Part shown: in pieces, positions 19,246 through 27,713 of the stretch | Position numbering within the stretch: position 1 is the first letter of the stretch | Layout: each line of letters opens with the position of its first letter | DNA from: Rhodanobacter sp. ANJX3 | GTDB taxonomy: Bacteria > Pseudomonadota > Gammaproteobacteria > Xanthomonadales > Rhodanobacteraceae | Reading direction: 5' to 3' | Assembly: GCF_014200755.1 (NCBI RefSeq) | Contig: NZ_JACHCM010000001.1 | Location: forward strand, 228,218 to 292,217 | DNA: 64,000 bases | Program-made: the position numbers and the translations under genes | The notes under the pieces: model-generated | What the model was told of the DNA's origin: nothing | Databases searched by the model: none | What the model saw: only the letters and a program-made list of their open reading frames with translations

Positions 19246-20471
19246 CAGGTTGTTGAAAAACGCCTCGCAGTCGCGACAATGATAGCCCTCATCAATGATT
19301 GGGTAGTTGCGGTGCGCGGGGCAGATATCCAGCAGTTGGACATTTTCTCGTATGTTCCGGTGGGCGAACGCGTTCTGACCGATCACCCGATCCGCAAGCT
19401 GCGAGTGCTGGTCGATACGATCCTGCAGGACCTCGACGAGGTGCTGGCTACACGTTACGCCGCTGTCGGACGCGCATCGATTCCCCCTCGAGCGGCTGCT
19501 TGCAGCAGGTGGTCTACAGCGTGCGCAGCGAACGGTTGTTGATGCAGTTGAACTACAACTTGCTGTTTCGCTGGTTCGTGGGTTTGAACATCGACGACAC
19601 GGTATGGGATCACTCCACCATTTCGTTCAATCGGGATCGGTTGTTCGATGCCGAGATCGCCCAACGGTTTTTCACCAGCATGGTCTTGCTAGCAAGACTC
19701 AATGATCTGGTCAGCGACGAGCACTTTTCGGTGGATGGCAGCTTGCTGGAAGCCTGAGCCTCGCATCGCAGTTTCCGCCCCAAGGATGGCTTGCACGACG
19801 GCGATGGCAGTGACTTCCGTGGTCAGAAACGCGGCAACGATACACATGCTTCGACCACCGATCAGGATGCGCGACTGGCCCGCAAGGGCCAGGGCCAGCA
19901 GGCGCGTCTGGCGTATCTGGCCAATGCCCTGATGGAAAATCGCAACGGCCTGCTGGTAGGCGTAGATGTGCTTCATGCCACGGGCACCGGAGAGCGTGAG
20001 GGCGCCTTGACTGGCCGAAGCGCACCTGCATCGCGGCGTGACGTTGAGTGCGGACAAGGGCTACGACGTGCACGATTTCGTTGACCAGTTGAAACAGCGC
20101 GGGATCGGCGCACATCGCCCGCAACACCGCCAACGGGCGGCGTAGCGGTATCGACGGACGCACGGCGCGCGGCAAGGGCTACGCCATCAGTCTTCAAATA
20201 CGCAAACGCATAAAGCAGGGCTTCGGCTGGGCCAAGACCATCGGCGACCTACGCAAGCTGCCGTGGATCGGCTTGGCGAAGGTCAGCGCGTGGGTGCACT
20301 GGAATTTTGCGGCCTACAACCTCATCCGACTTGGCGGTATCGGCGAGTGGTGGCAACCCTCGCCGACATGAGTGGCGTGCGTCAGGCCGGCGGCACGAAA
20401 GGTCATCGCCGTCGGTTCACGATCTACCCTTCTATCGCGGAGCCCGTGGATGGGTGTTTCTCAACAGCCTG
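19246..20471 (+). mobile_element. IS5-family insertion sequence with CTAA target duplication
   Basis: The left end CAGGTTGTTGAAAAACGCC (19246) matches the inverted right end CAGGCTGTTGAGAAACACC (read from 20471). The tetramer CTAA flanks both sides (19242-19245 and 20472-20475). Length is 1,226 bp. The CTAA duplication and the transposase type fit IS5-family elements common in Xanthomonads. Confidence 0.9.
19279..20460 (+). pseudogene. IS5-family transposase, frame-disrupted
   Basis: Transposase-like sequence is spread over several frames. QQLDIFSYVPVGERVLTDHPIRKL begins in one frame. LLMQLNYNLLFRWFVGLNIDDTVWDHSTISFNRDRLF and FSVDGSLLEA follow in another, and a stop interrupts at 19756. Later pieces resume in other frames, including an IGEWWQP-like end near 20350. 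At least two frameshifts and a nonsense change make it inactive unless recoded. Confidence 0.8.
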
Positions 20472-20608
20472 CTAATGGACTGCAATTTGATACTTTTTGT
20501 GCTTGAAACACGATGGATACAGTCACATCCACCTTATTGAAATGTTCCGTAGTCTGCTTTGAATGCCGCAAAATATGCTACAGGTGTAAATATTTCGTAT
20601 ACAAGCCA

Positions 20609-20624
20609 TGTGATGCGTATCACA
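20609..20624. promoter_or_regulatory. Candidate Crp/Clp binding site
   Basis: TGTGA-N6-TCACA with a fully symmetric arm (TGTGATGCGTATCACA). It is the consensus form for CRP-like proteins. In Xanthomonads the protein Clp binds such sites and is released by c-di-GMP. It lies between the cupin (leftward) and the propeller gene (rightward). Confidence 0.55.
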
Positions 20625-20658
20625 ACATCCATCTGATCTACCAGATGTTGTTTTTATT
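20623..20658 (+). terminator. Hairpin followed by T5
   Basis: CAACATC (20623) pairs with GATGTTG (20644) and is followed by TTTTTATT. An alternative stem CATCTG/CAGATG is nested. It overlaps the edge of the CRP-like site. Confidence 0.35.
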
Positions 20659-20785
20659 CGATGGCATGAAGGCATATCCACATTACGGTGATATGGCCAA
20701 AAGCTCTCGAATCATCAATTGTCACGATCTAAACGTCGATTTTTTAATCTTGCGCGCCAATCTGATTTTTAGTGCACATTTTCTA

Positions 20786-20831
20786 TTGACTAGATGTAAA
20801 TCGTTATCTATAGTCAAATAACTATCGTTAT
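20786..20831 (+). promoter_or_regulatory. Promoter B with tandem operators
   Basis: -35 TTGACT 20786-20791, -10 TATAGT 20809-20814, spacer 17 bp. B1 at 20794-20807 keeps the right half TCGTTAT with a diverged left half. B2 ATAACTATCGTTAT is at 20818-20831, again 24 bp from B1. It drives the exported propeller gene through a leader of about 200 nt. Confidence 0.8.
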
Positions 20832-21026
20832 CTTCCAGGGGGATAACGCAAGTGGGGGCACATTGAAATGAGCGTTATGCGAGACATCAAGTCACGCATG
20901 GGCAAATGTTGCCTACCGTAGACAAGTACGGCCGAAAGCTGAAAGGGGCTGGCCCAGCGAGCTGATGCGTCGCAGCCGCTCTTGCGAAAAACAGACAAAA
21001 TTTTCCCCACACAGGAGGTGATGTTT

Positions 21027-22319
21027 ATGTTTTCACTAGTTGCTTCATATGTTGAAGGATTTGTGGCTAGCCCCGGGCGGAAAGCCTTTTCGCTGTTGAT
21101 AGCCACGGCTTTGCTGGGAGCTTGCATAGCTCCTCAAGCAGGCTATTGCAACGACTCCAATGACCCTTACGCGACCTATTTCATTAGCAGCTTTGGTAGC
21201 AACCAAGTCATGTCGTTCAACGAGGATACCGGCAAGTTTCTCGGCGTGATTGCCGCTGTATCCGGACCGGTCGCATCGCAGATCGGCTTTCGCGGCGACC
21301 TGTTCCTTTCTGCATCCGGATCGGGGCAGGTGCTGCGTTTCGATGGGTATAGCGGTGCGTATAAAGGTGTGTACATCGACAAGGGCAACGGGGGGCTGAT
21401 CTCACCTTCGGCCCCGAATTTTGGACCAGATAACAAGGTGTACGTTGGCGACTCGACCTTAAATCAGATATTGCGCTACGACAGCGATGGCAAGTTCATC
21501 GATGTCTTCGCCACTCACGATCAAGTGGACGGCGGCCTAACCCAGCCCTTCATGCAAACGTTCGATCAGACATCCATGTACATGGCCAGCGGCGGCACCA
21601 ACAGCGTGTTGCACTATGACCTGCAGACCAAGAAGTTTCTCGGTGCGATCGCACCTCCGAATCCCAGCGATCTGGTTCAACCGATTGGATTGGAGTTCGG
21701 TCCCGACGGTAATCTATATGTAGGGAGCGCGGGGACCAACGCAGTACTGCGTTTCAATGGCAAGACCCTGGCCTTCATGGATATATTCGTTCCGCCTGGA
21801 TACGGCGGCATTGTCGATCCGCACGCGATTCGCTTCGGTGGCCCTAACAGCAATTTGTATGTAGTCAGCACCGGTACTAACCAGGTCATGGAGTACGACC
21901 GTGTCACCGGCAAATTCCTGGGCATCATCGCGGACGGAAATCCGGATGGATTGTCGGAGGCTAGGGGACTGACCTTTACGCCGCGTCCGATCTTCAATGT
22001 GTATTCCCACGTGGCGGGGAGCAGTTCACTTAGCGCTATGCACGACTTCAGGCACGTTTTCATCGAGCACCATCTCAAGGACTACAGCGATCCGTCGTCG
22101 CATGCAGAATTGATGTCCATTGTTTCTTCGGACAAGAATGTCGACATCAACAAGTCGGTGCGGAACGCGCATATCGGCGAACCGGATTACAGCTTTGATC
22201 TTGATTTCTCGAATAAGAGCGGTACTGAGCAGTACTACACGATTACCTATATCGCTTCTAACAATCACGGTCTTACGACCATCGCTACGACCGAGGTTGA
22301 TGTTCCTCCACAACGTTGA
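21027..22319 (+). CDS. Exported beta-propeller protein (NHL/Vgb-like)
   Basis: Protein of 430 residues. The N-terminus has an export signal (SLLIATALLGACIAPQAGYC) with a possible lipobox Cys in LLGAC. Five to six blade repeats follow, of the form ..GSNQVMSFNEDTGKFLGVIA, SGQVLRFDGYSGAYKGVYI, NAVLRFNGKTLAFMDIF and TNQVMEYDRVTGKFLGII, interspersed with FGPDGNLYVGSAG, typical of NHL/virginiamycin-B-lyase-like propellers. The last 110 residues form a separate domain. ATG 21027 is preferred because AGGAGGTG ends 6 bp upstream; ATG 21021 touches the ribosome site. Controlled by promoter B. Its role in the pathway is unknown; an extracytoplasmic lyase or binding protein is possible. Confidence 0.75.
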   Translation: MFSLVASYVEGFVASPGRKAFSLLIATALLGACIAPQAGYCNDSNDPYATYFISSFGSNQVMSFNEDTGKFLGVIAAVSGPVASQIGFRGDLFLSASGSGQVLRFDGYSGAYKGVYIDKGNGGLISPSAPNFGPDNKVYVGDSTLNQILRYDSDGKFIDVFATHDQVDGGLTQPFMQTFDQTSMYMASGGTNSVLHYDLQTKKFLGAIAPPNPSDLVQPIGLEFGPDGNLYVGSAGTNAVLRFNGKTLAFMDIFVPPGYGGIVDPHAIRFGGPNSNLYVVSTGTNQVMEYDRVTGKFLGIIADGNPDGLSEARGLTFTPRPIFNVYSHVAGSSSLSAMHDFRHVFIEHHLKDYSDPSSHAELMSIVSSDKNVDINKSVRNAHIGEPDYSFDLDFSNKSGTEQYYTITYIASNNHGLTTIATTEVDVPPQR

Positions 22320-22486
22320 GCGCAGCGGCTCGTGATGAGCCGGATGGATATTCCTATTTTGGGTTGTTCTTATCCACCGAAGCGGAATGCCCCGATAATT
22401 TTAGCTAGGAGGGTTATGCAAGCATCGATCGATGTATTGATGAGTGATCAACGAAAGTAGCTGAAGTTGTGCGTGTGTTTTGCAAT

Positions 22487-22528
22487 GCTCCCTGCCCGTG
22501 GGCGGAGCGCCACCCACGGGCAGGGAGC
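22487..22528. terminator. Bidirectional terminator hairpin
   Basis: A perfect 16-bp stem, GCTCCCTGCCCGTGGG (22487-22502) with its complement (22513-22528), has a 10-nt loop. It lies between two convergent genes. Confidence 0.75.
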
Positions 22529-22542
22529 TTAATCTGCGTGAT

Positions 22543-23325
22543 CTAGGTCAAGCAGTCGGCGTGATGGCGCAGGGCGGCGCGGACGTAATAGGCAAAGGTT
22601 GCCGCATAGCGTTTCTCAGTGGTCATCCAGGTCCTGGCTTCCAATGCAAGCTCCGGAGCAAGGTGTTTGATTTCTCCTGCGGCCATGGCGAGTAGCTGGG
22701 CTTTAGCGGCGCGCTCGATCAGAAGTGCAAGAATGCATGCTTCTTCGATGGTTCTTCCCGCAACCAGGTAACCATGATGGGCAAGCAGTACCGCGTGTTT
22801 GTTGTCGAGTGCGAGCGTGATGATTTCACCTTCTTCGTTTCCGACCGGCACGCCAGGCCAGGATGACAGGAATGCGCAATCGTCGTAAAGCGGGCAGAAA
22901 TCCATGTGCGACACCACCAGAGGAGTCTCCAACATCGATAGCGCCGAGACGTGTGGAGAATGCGTGTGGACGATGCAGTTTGTATCCGCTCGGTGCCGAT
23001 AGATCCAGGCATGAAACCGATTAGCTGGATTTGCCATGCCCCTGCCGTCGATCACTTCGAGGTCTTCGTTGACGTGAACAAGATTCGATTCACGTATCTC
23101 ATCAAGTCCCAGGCCGAACTGTTGGGTACAGAACGTGCCGTTAGGCACGGCGCGGGCACTGACTTGTCCGGACAGTGACGAGCTGTGGCCGGCATCGAAC
23201 AGAATGCGACAAGTCAAGGCCAATTTTTGACGCAGGTTCCATGTTTGATCGACAAACACTTGCTCCATCGACGCATGTGCTTTATCGATAAGTTCGGATT
23301 TCTGCAGAGCGAAGGTTGATGCCAT
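22543..23325 (-). CDS. Class II aldolase/adducin-family protein
   Basis: Protein of 260 residues with the aldolase II fold. Zinc ligand motif HTHSPHVSALSM and the later LLAHHGYLVAGRTIEEA are visible, together with SGQVSAR, which corresponds to the phosphate or substrate loop. Family members are L-fuculose- or ribulose-phosphate aldolases or epimerases and decarboxylases, including some in secondary metabolism. ATG 23325 is chosen; a TTG at 23337 is in frame. No clear ribosome site. It is divergent from the isochorismatase gene over 127 bp, and no island-type operator is seen between them. The true substrate is unknown. Confidence 0.8.
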   Translation of the reverse strand: MASTFALQKSELIDKAHASMEQVFVDQTWNLRQKLALTCRILFDAGHSSSLSGQVSARAVPNGTFCTQQFGLGLDEIRESNLVHVNEDLEVIDGRGMANPANRFHAWIYRHRADTNCIVHTHSPHVSALSMLETPLVVSHMDFCPLYDDCAFLSSWPGVPVGNEEGEIITLALDNKHAVLLAHHGYLVAGRTIEEACILALLIERAAKAQLLAMAAGEIKHLAPELALEARTWMTTEKRYAATFAYYVRAALRHHADCLT

Positions 23326-23452
23326 GGTTTTCGCCAAGGTGACTGGTTAATGATGGATATGCTTATATCAAAATATACGGGAAAGTTTGATTATAGGCCA
23401 AAAACAATTCAATCTGATTGAAAGAACGAAATTCAGGATAACGAGGGCACGG

Positions 23453-24091
23453 ATGGCTATTCCTAAGATCAAACATTACGAGCTACCTACCGATGTTGCG
23501 CTTGCTCGTACGCCACTTCCATGGAAAGTGGACGCAAACAATGCAGCGTTGCTAGTCCATGATATGCAGAATTATTTTCTAAAGCCCTACGAGTCGACCG
23601 ATTTCGTCAACCGGATCGTGATGAACATCGATGTCATTAGGCAGGCATGCCATCGGCTTGAAATTCCCACTTTCTATACCGCGCAGCCCGGCGGACAAGC
23701 CGCGGAAAGCAGAGGACTGCTGTTGGATTTCTGGGGTGCTGGGATGCCGAGCGAAGGCGAGGCGCAGGCGATTGTGCGCGGGCTAGCGCCTGTTGAAGGG
23801 AAAGACCAGGTGCTGGTAAAGCATCGCTACAGCGCTTTCGCTCGGAGCGATTTACTGGATCGGTTACGGAAATACCAGCGCACCCAGCTCATCATTTGCG
23901 GCGTATATGCGCATATCGGTTGCCTGGTTACCGCGACGGATGCATTTATGGCGGATATCAAACCGTTCTTCGTTTCGGACGCACTAGGCGACTTTTCGTT
24001 AAATCATCATGAGATGGCGTTGCGTCACGTTGCGCATTGTTCGGGACGTGTTTTGTCGTCAGCTGATGTGGTGTTCGAGTTGACTGAATAG
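23453..24091 (+). CDS. Isochorismatase (EntB/DhbB/PhzD type, no carrier domain)
   Basis: Hydrolyses the enol-pyruvyl ether of isochorismate to 2,3-dihydro-2,3-dihydroxybenzoate and pyruvate, or of ADIC in phenazine pathways. The N-terminus [12 protein letters not shown] is typical of EntB and PhzD. Catalytic Asp lies in [12 protein letters not shown], Lys in [10 protein letters not shown], and the nucleophile region is [20 protein letters not shown]. At 212 residues it lacks the aryl-carrier domain of EntB and resembles PhzD in size. ATG 23453 has AGGA upstream. The last codons contain the -35 of promoter C, so the following operon starts inside this gene. Confidence 0.92.
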   Translation: MAIPKIKHYELPTDVALARTPLPWKVDANNAALLVHDMQNYFLKPYESTDFVNRIVMNIDVIRQACHRLEIPTFYTAQPGGQAAESRGLLLDFWGAGMPSEGEAQAIVRGLAPVEGKDQVLVKHRYSAFARSDLLDRLRKYQRTQLIICGVYAHIGCLVTATDAFMADIKPFFVSDALGDFSLNHHEMALRHVAHCSGRVLSSADVVFELTE

Positions 24092-24108
24092 CGATCGTTA
24101 TGTAACAT
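24080..24108 (+). promoter_or_regulatory. Promoter C with single operator, inside the 3' end of the isochorismatase gene
   Basis: -35 TTGACT 24080-24085, operator ATAGCGATCGTTAT 24088-24101, -10 TAACAT 24103-24108, spacer 17 bp. The position 24 bp downstream (24112-24125) does not carry a second palindrome. It would drive the EntA-like gene at 24301 and the genes after it. Confidence 0.75.
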
Positions 24109-24152
24109 CCTGAAATATTATTTTTTGATTTTGACGATTATTTGGCACATTT

Positions 24153-24178
24153 AATGTTCGTATTTAAAAACGAACATT
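24153..24178. repeat. Inverted repeat in the leader of the dehydrogenase gene
   Basis: AATGTTCGT (24153-24161) and ACGAACATT (24170-24178) are perfect arms around an AT-rich 8-bp centre. GAACATT occurs once more shortly downstream. It may be an operator of a second regulator or an RNA hairpin. Confidence 0.6.
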
Positions 24179-24300
24179 GGTTATTTTGCGGTCATCCCAG
24201 GTAATGAACATTGGCTTCGCTGGGAAGTTTTGTGAAAGCTAAACGAATCAGTTGCGGCGAAGCGTCGCCCAAAGGTGCGGGATAAAAATAGGGGTGGTCA

Positions 24301-25077
24301 ATGCGACAACGATTCGCAAGGAAAACGATCGTCGTGACCGGCGCTGCGCAGGGTATTGGCGAAGCTGTGACCCGTCAACTGATTGATGAGGGAGCGTTTG
24401 TTTACGCGTTGGATATCCATCGAGAGCGACTGGTACAGCTATCCATCGAGCTGAATAAAGCCGGCCCCGTCATGGAGGCTGTTGCAGTTGATATCTCACA
24501 AAGGGATAGCGTCGATGCAGCTGTGGACCATATCGAAAGCAAGCGCCCGATTGATGGCCTGGTCAATGGCGCCGGCGTGCTGTTTCCGCATTCCTTCGAG
24601 GCCGTAACGGAAAAGGAATGGGCCGATACATTCAACATCAACGTGCATGGTACGTTTTTCGTATCGCATAGCGTCACCCGCCGGATGATTTTGCGAGGAT
24701 GCGGCGTAGTTGTCACCATTGCGTCCAATGCGGCTGCGACACCGCGTATAAACATGTCGGCGTACTGCGCGTCGAAAGCTGCCGTCGCGATGCTTACTAA
24801 ATGCATAGGCCTTGAACTTGGCAAGCACGGTATCCGCTGCAATGTTGTTTCTCCTGGCTCGACCAATACGGCCATGCTGGCAGCAATGGCTGGGCATACG
24901 GATGAACGGCACCGCAAGCTGATCGACGGCGATCAGAATTTGTATCGAACAGGTATCCCTTTGCAAAAGATTGCAGAACCTGAGGATATCGCCAAGGCGG
25001 TCGCGTTCCTGCTTTCCGACGAGGCAAATCACATCACCTTGCATGACCTCGTTGTCGACGGCGGCGCCACCTTCTGA
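24301..25077 (+). CDS. 2,3-dihydro-2,3-dihydroxybenzoate dehydrogenase (EntA/DhbA-like SDR)
   Basis: NAD-dependent oxidation of the dihydrodiol product of isochorismatase to 2,3-dihydroxybenzoate. SDR signs: VVTGAAQGIGEAV near residue 12, NGAGVL, catalytic region TIASNAAATPRINMSAYCASKAAV with S, Y and K. The stretches HGIRCNVVSPGSTNTAM and GIPLQKIAEPEDIAKAVAFL, and the end HITLHDLVVDGGATF, follow EntA closely as I remember it. Length 258. It starts 190 bp downstream of promoter C and 57 bp before the DAHP-synthase-like gene. The same enzyme class can make 3-hydroxyanthranilate when the precursor is DHHA. Confidence 0.88.
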   Translation: MRQRFARKTIVVTGAAQGIGEAVTRQLIDEGAFVYALDIHRERLVQLSIELNKAGPVMEAVAVDISQRDSVDAAVDHIESKRPIDGLVNGAGVLFPHSFEAVTEKEWADTFNINVHGTFFVSHSVTRRMILRGCGVVVTIASNAAATPRINMSAYCASKAAVAMLTKCIGLELGKHGIRCNVVSPGSTNTAMLAAMAGHTDERHRKLIDGDQNLYRTGIPLQKIAEPEDIAKAVAFLLSDEANHITLHDLVVDGGATF

Positions 25078-25134
25078 TCGATCCGACCTAACACGCGATC
25101 CACTCTTTACTCTTCTCCATAAGGGCGAAAGGAT

Positions 25135-26289
25135 ATGAATAGTCATGAGTCGCAGGAACACGACCGATGGCTTCCGCACGGGTGGCGTGACAAGGAACCA
25201 AAGCATATGCCCTCATACCCGCAGGAGGAGAACCTCGCCAAGGTCGTGACGAGCTTGTCGCGCCTGCCGGGCCTAGTGGACGTGGCGGAAGTGCACGCGC
25301 TTAAGGTCGAGCTGCGAGCGGCGGCAGAGGGTCGGGTGTTTGCCCTTCAGCTTGGCAATGCCGAGGAGTGTTTCGAGGATGTCAGTTCCGGTCTCGTGCG
25401 CGAACAGGTGAAGAACCTTGAATCGGTGCACAAGTATCTGACCATCATGCTCGACATGCCGGTGCTGCCGATCGGTGTGCTTGCCGGCAATTATGCGCGA
25501 TCTTGCGTGCACCCGACTGAAGTCATCGACGGCATCACGATGACGAGTTACTACGGGGACATGGTGAATGAAGTTTCGCCAGATCCGCGCGGACGCAGCC
25601 CGAACGCCAACCGCATGCTGATGGCCTACGAGGCTTCGCTGCACGCACTGAGGGCGATTCGCCACGGTAAATTCAAGCCGTACATCTCACACGAAGGTGC
25701 GAACCTGCACTTCGAGGAGGCGCTGGTCCGTCGTGGCAGCATCTCTGATGGATTTTACGCCTCTAGCGCGCATTTGCTATGGCTCGAGAGCATCAATCTC
25801 TTTTCTGGCAGCAGCTATCTGGAATTTCTGCGGGGTGTGCTCAACCCGATAGGGATACGTGTTGGTCCGCAACTTTCGGCAGCACAGCTTCTCGACATCT
25901 ACATGCAACTCAATCCTACTCGGGAACCGGGCAAGATCGTGCTGGTGACAAGCCTTGGGAGGCAATTGAGCGGGTTGAGACATCTAATACAGGTGCTGCG
26001 AGAAGCGGCGGCGCCGGCGGTATGGATGTGCGATCCATGGTGGGTAAATTCGGTGGACCGACATGACGCGACCTGCCCGCTGATAGACGATGTTATCGCG
26101 GAGGTCGAACATACCGCGCTGCTGCACGCCGACGAGGGCAGTGTGTTGGCTGGCCTGCGGCTGGAAATTGAACATGCCACGCAAATACAACATGGAAAGA
26201 GTGTTGCATCGCGTGCTTCGCGGCTCGATTTCCTCCAGGTACTTCATGTTTGTAGCGATCTGGCGCGAGCGTACAGGGGCATTCAGTGA
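25135..26289 (+). CDS. Class II DAHP synthase-like protein with lost active-site motifs
   Basis: It aligns along its length with the canonical enzyme at 39079-40524, for example SRLPGLVDVAEVHALKVEL, YGDMVN, LRGVLNPIGIRVGP and EPGKIVLV. The signature residues are changed: LQGGDCAEAF becomes LQLGNAEECF (metal Cys lost at that position), RVGRFAGQYAKPR becomes PIGVLAGNYARSC, TSHEALLLHYE becomes SSAHLLWLESI, IHRMG becomes VTSLG, and DPMHGNT becomes DPWWVNS. The WIGMRT-GAH segment is deleted. At 384 residues it is about 100 shorter than its paralogue. It is probably not a DAHP synthase; a new activity or a partner or regulatory role is possible. The stop overlaps the next start (GTGA). Confidence 0.8.
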   Translation: MNSHESQEHDRWLPHGWRDKEPKHMPSYPQEENLAKVVTSLSRLPGLVDVAEVHALKVELRAAAEGRVFALQLGNAEECFEDVSSGLVREQVKNLESVHKYLTIMLDMPVLPIGVLAGNYARSCVHPTEVIDGITMTSYYGDMVNEVSPDPRGRSPNANRMLMAYEASLHALRAIRHGKFKPYISHEGANLHFEEALVRRGSISDGFYASSAHLLWLESINLFSGSSYLEFLRGVLNPIGIRVGPQLSAAQLLDIYMQLNPTREPGKIVLVTSLGRQLSGLRHLIQVLREAAAPAVWMCDPWWVNSVDRHDATCPLIDDVIAEVEHTALLHADEGSVLAGLRLEIEHATQIQHGKSVASRASRLDFLQVLHVCSDLARAYRGIQ

Positions 26290-27701
26290 CTACGCTGCAG
26301 CACCACACTTTCAACAATCCACACCCGGATCTGGCGACAGGTGTCGTCGGCGCAGCCATCGCGCAACGGTTTGAGATTCTGTACCCGGGCCTGTCAAACG
26401 AATTCCTTGGCTTATTCAGTTATGTATCGCCCGAAGAAACGCTCTCGATCATCGGGGTAGGCAGTGAGTTCCAGGTCGAGACGCACAAGGAGGGCAGCAC
26501 GCTTCGCATGCGGCTCATGCATCGGGATGTCGTCGAGCGTGAATCTACCTATCGGCTCGACGGCGGCGATTTGCACGAGGAAGTGTTTCGCCATGCGGCG
26601 AGCTTTATCGACGAACTGCGTTCCTTTCTCTCAGAGCATTATCGATTGCCGACTTCAACCGTTCTGCTTGGCGGATGGCGATGCGGCACTCACCCGGAAA
26701 ACCTGGAGGAGCCGCTGATCTTCACCATACCGCGCATAACGTGCCGGGTGAGTGCCGAAGAGTGTCAATTCAGTTTTTTCGACAGCGAGGAATGTCCGTA
26801 TCCCGGCGGAGCTATCGTCGACCTACCACGCGACATATCGCCCAATAGCCAGCTTAGGGTGAGTCGTCGCAGGGACATACCCGAGTGCAGGGAGTACATC
26901 GATAACCTGGTAGATCTTATAGGCGAGCTTTCGCAAGAAGCGCTAGACAAAGTGGTGATCTGCCGCGAGGTGAGGCTGTTCCACCAATCCGAGCTTTCGC
27001 CTCTCGAACTGTTGCAGATGGCTGCCTCAGGCAAGAAAACTGCTCATTACGAATACGTCTTTCGATGGTCCGGTGGTGATGCATGGGTCGGGGTTTCGCC
27101 CGAAATGCTGGTAAAGAAGCAGCGCGAAAAAGTTGTGGTGGAACCGTTGGCGGGAACGCGAAAAGGCTCTAACTTCAAGGACAAGAGCGAGCGCTATCGT
27201 AACGAGCTGCTTAGCGATGGTAAGGAAATCGAGGAGCATGAGACCGCGGCACGCATGTTCTACGATAATTTGAGTAGCGTATGCATTCCCGAGTCAATCG
27301 AGCAGCTTGAATCGCGAGGCGTCCTCGATCTTGGTTATGTGCAGCATCTCAAAAGCACCATAACTGGTCAGCTTAGACCTGACATCAACGTGTTTCATTT
27401 GCTGGCCGCGATTTATCCACCGGCGACGATCTGGGGGAAACCCGTGCTACTGAGTGGAGCGCGCATACGCAGTCACGAACAGATCGAGCGCGGTTTCTTT
27501 ACCGGTGGCTTTGGCTTTTTCACTTTAGGTGATGACGCCAATTTTGCGCTGGCTATTCGCACAGCGAGAATGACCGGTGATGAAGTGCGCGTTTACGCGG
27601 GCAGCGGTATCGTCAAACGCAGCGATCCGTATCGGGAATGGCTTGAGACGTCGAACAAGATGCAGCCGTTCCTAAATAACGAGTTTGCGGTGTATTTATA
27701 A
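26286..27701 (+). CDS. Chorismate-utilising enzyme, probable isochorismate synthase
   Basis: Protein of 471 residues with the C-terminal chorismate-binding fold. Visible motifs are VVVEPLAGTRKGSNFKDKSE, ELLSDGKEIEEHETAARMF, GYVQHLKSTITGQL, YPPATIWGKPVLLSGARI, and IERGFFTGGFGFF. They correspond to the AGTRPRG, KE..EH, HL.S...G and GxPK..A....E..RG.Y.G elements of TrpE, PabB, EntC and MbtI. No glutamine amidotransferase domain is attached or nearby, which favours isochorismate over ADIC as product. Start GTG 26286 overlaps the previous stop. Together with the isochorismatase and EntA-like genes it completes a route to 2,3-dihydroxybenzoate. Confidence 0.82.
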   Translation: MTTLQHHTFNNPHPDLATGVVGAAIAQRFEILYPGLSNEFLGLFSYVSPEETLSIIGVGSEFQVETHKEGSTLRMRLMHRDVVERESTYRLDGGDLHEEVFRHAASFIDELRSFLSEHYRLPTSTVLLGGWRCGTHPENLEEPLIFTIPRITCRVSAEECQFSFFDSEECPYPGGAIVDLPRDISPNSQLRVSRRRDIPECREYIDNLVDLIGELSQEALDKVVICREVRLFHQSELSPLELLQMAASGKKTAHYEYVFRWSGGDAWVGVSPEMLVKKQREKVVVEPLAGTRKGSNFKDKSERYRNELLSDGKEIEEHETAARMFYDNLSSVCIPESIEQLESRGVLDLGYVQHLKSTITGQLRPDINVFHLLAAIYPPATIWGKPVLLSGARIRSHEQIERGFFTGGFGFFTLGDDANFALAIRTARMTGDEVRVYAGSGIVKRSDPYREWLETSNKMQPFLNNEFAVYL

Positions 27702-27713
27702 ACGGAGGCGGCG

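Noticed and set aside
23387-23452. Upstream extension of the isochorismatase
   Set aside because: Family proteins start MAIPK at 23453, where a ribosome site is present.
24112-24125. Second operator of promoter C at the +24 position
   Set aside because: The sequence there is AT-rich and not related to the palindrome.
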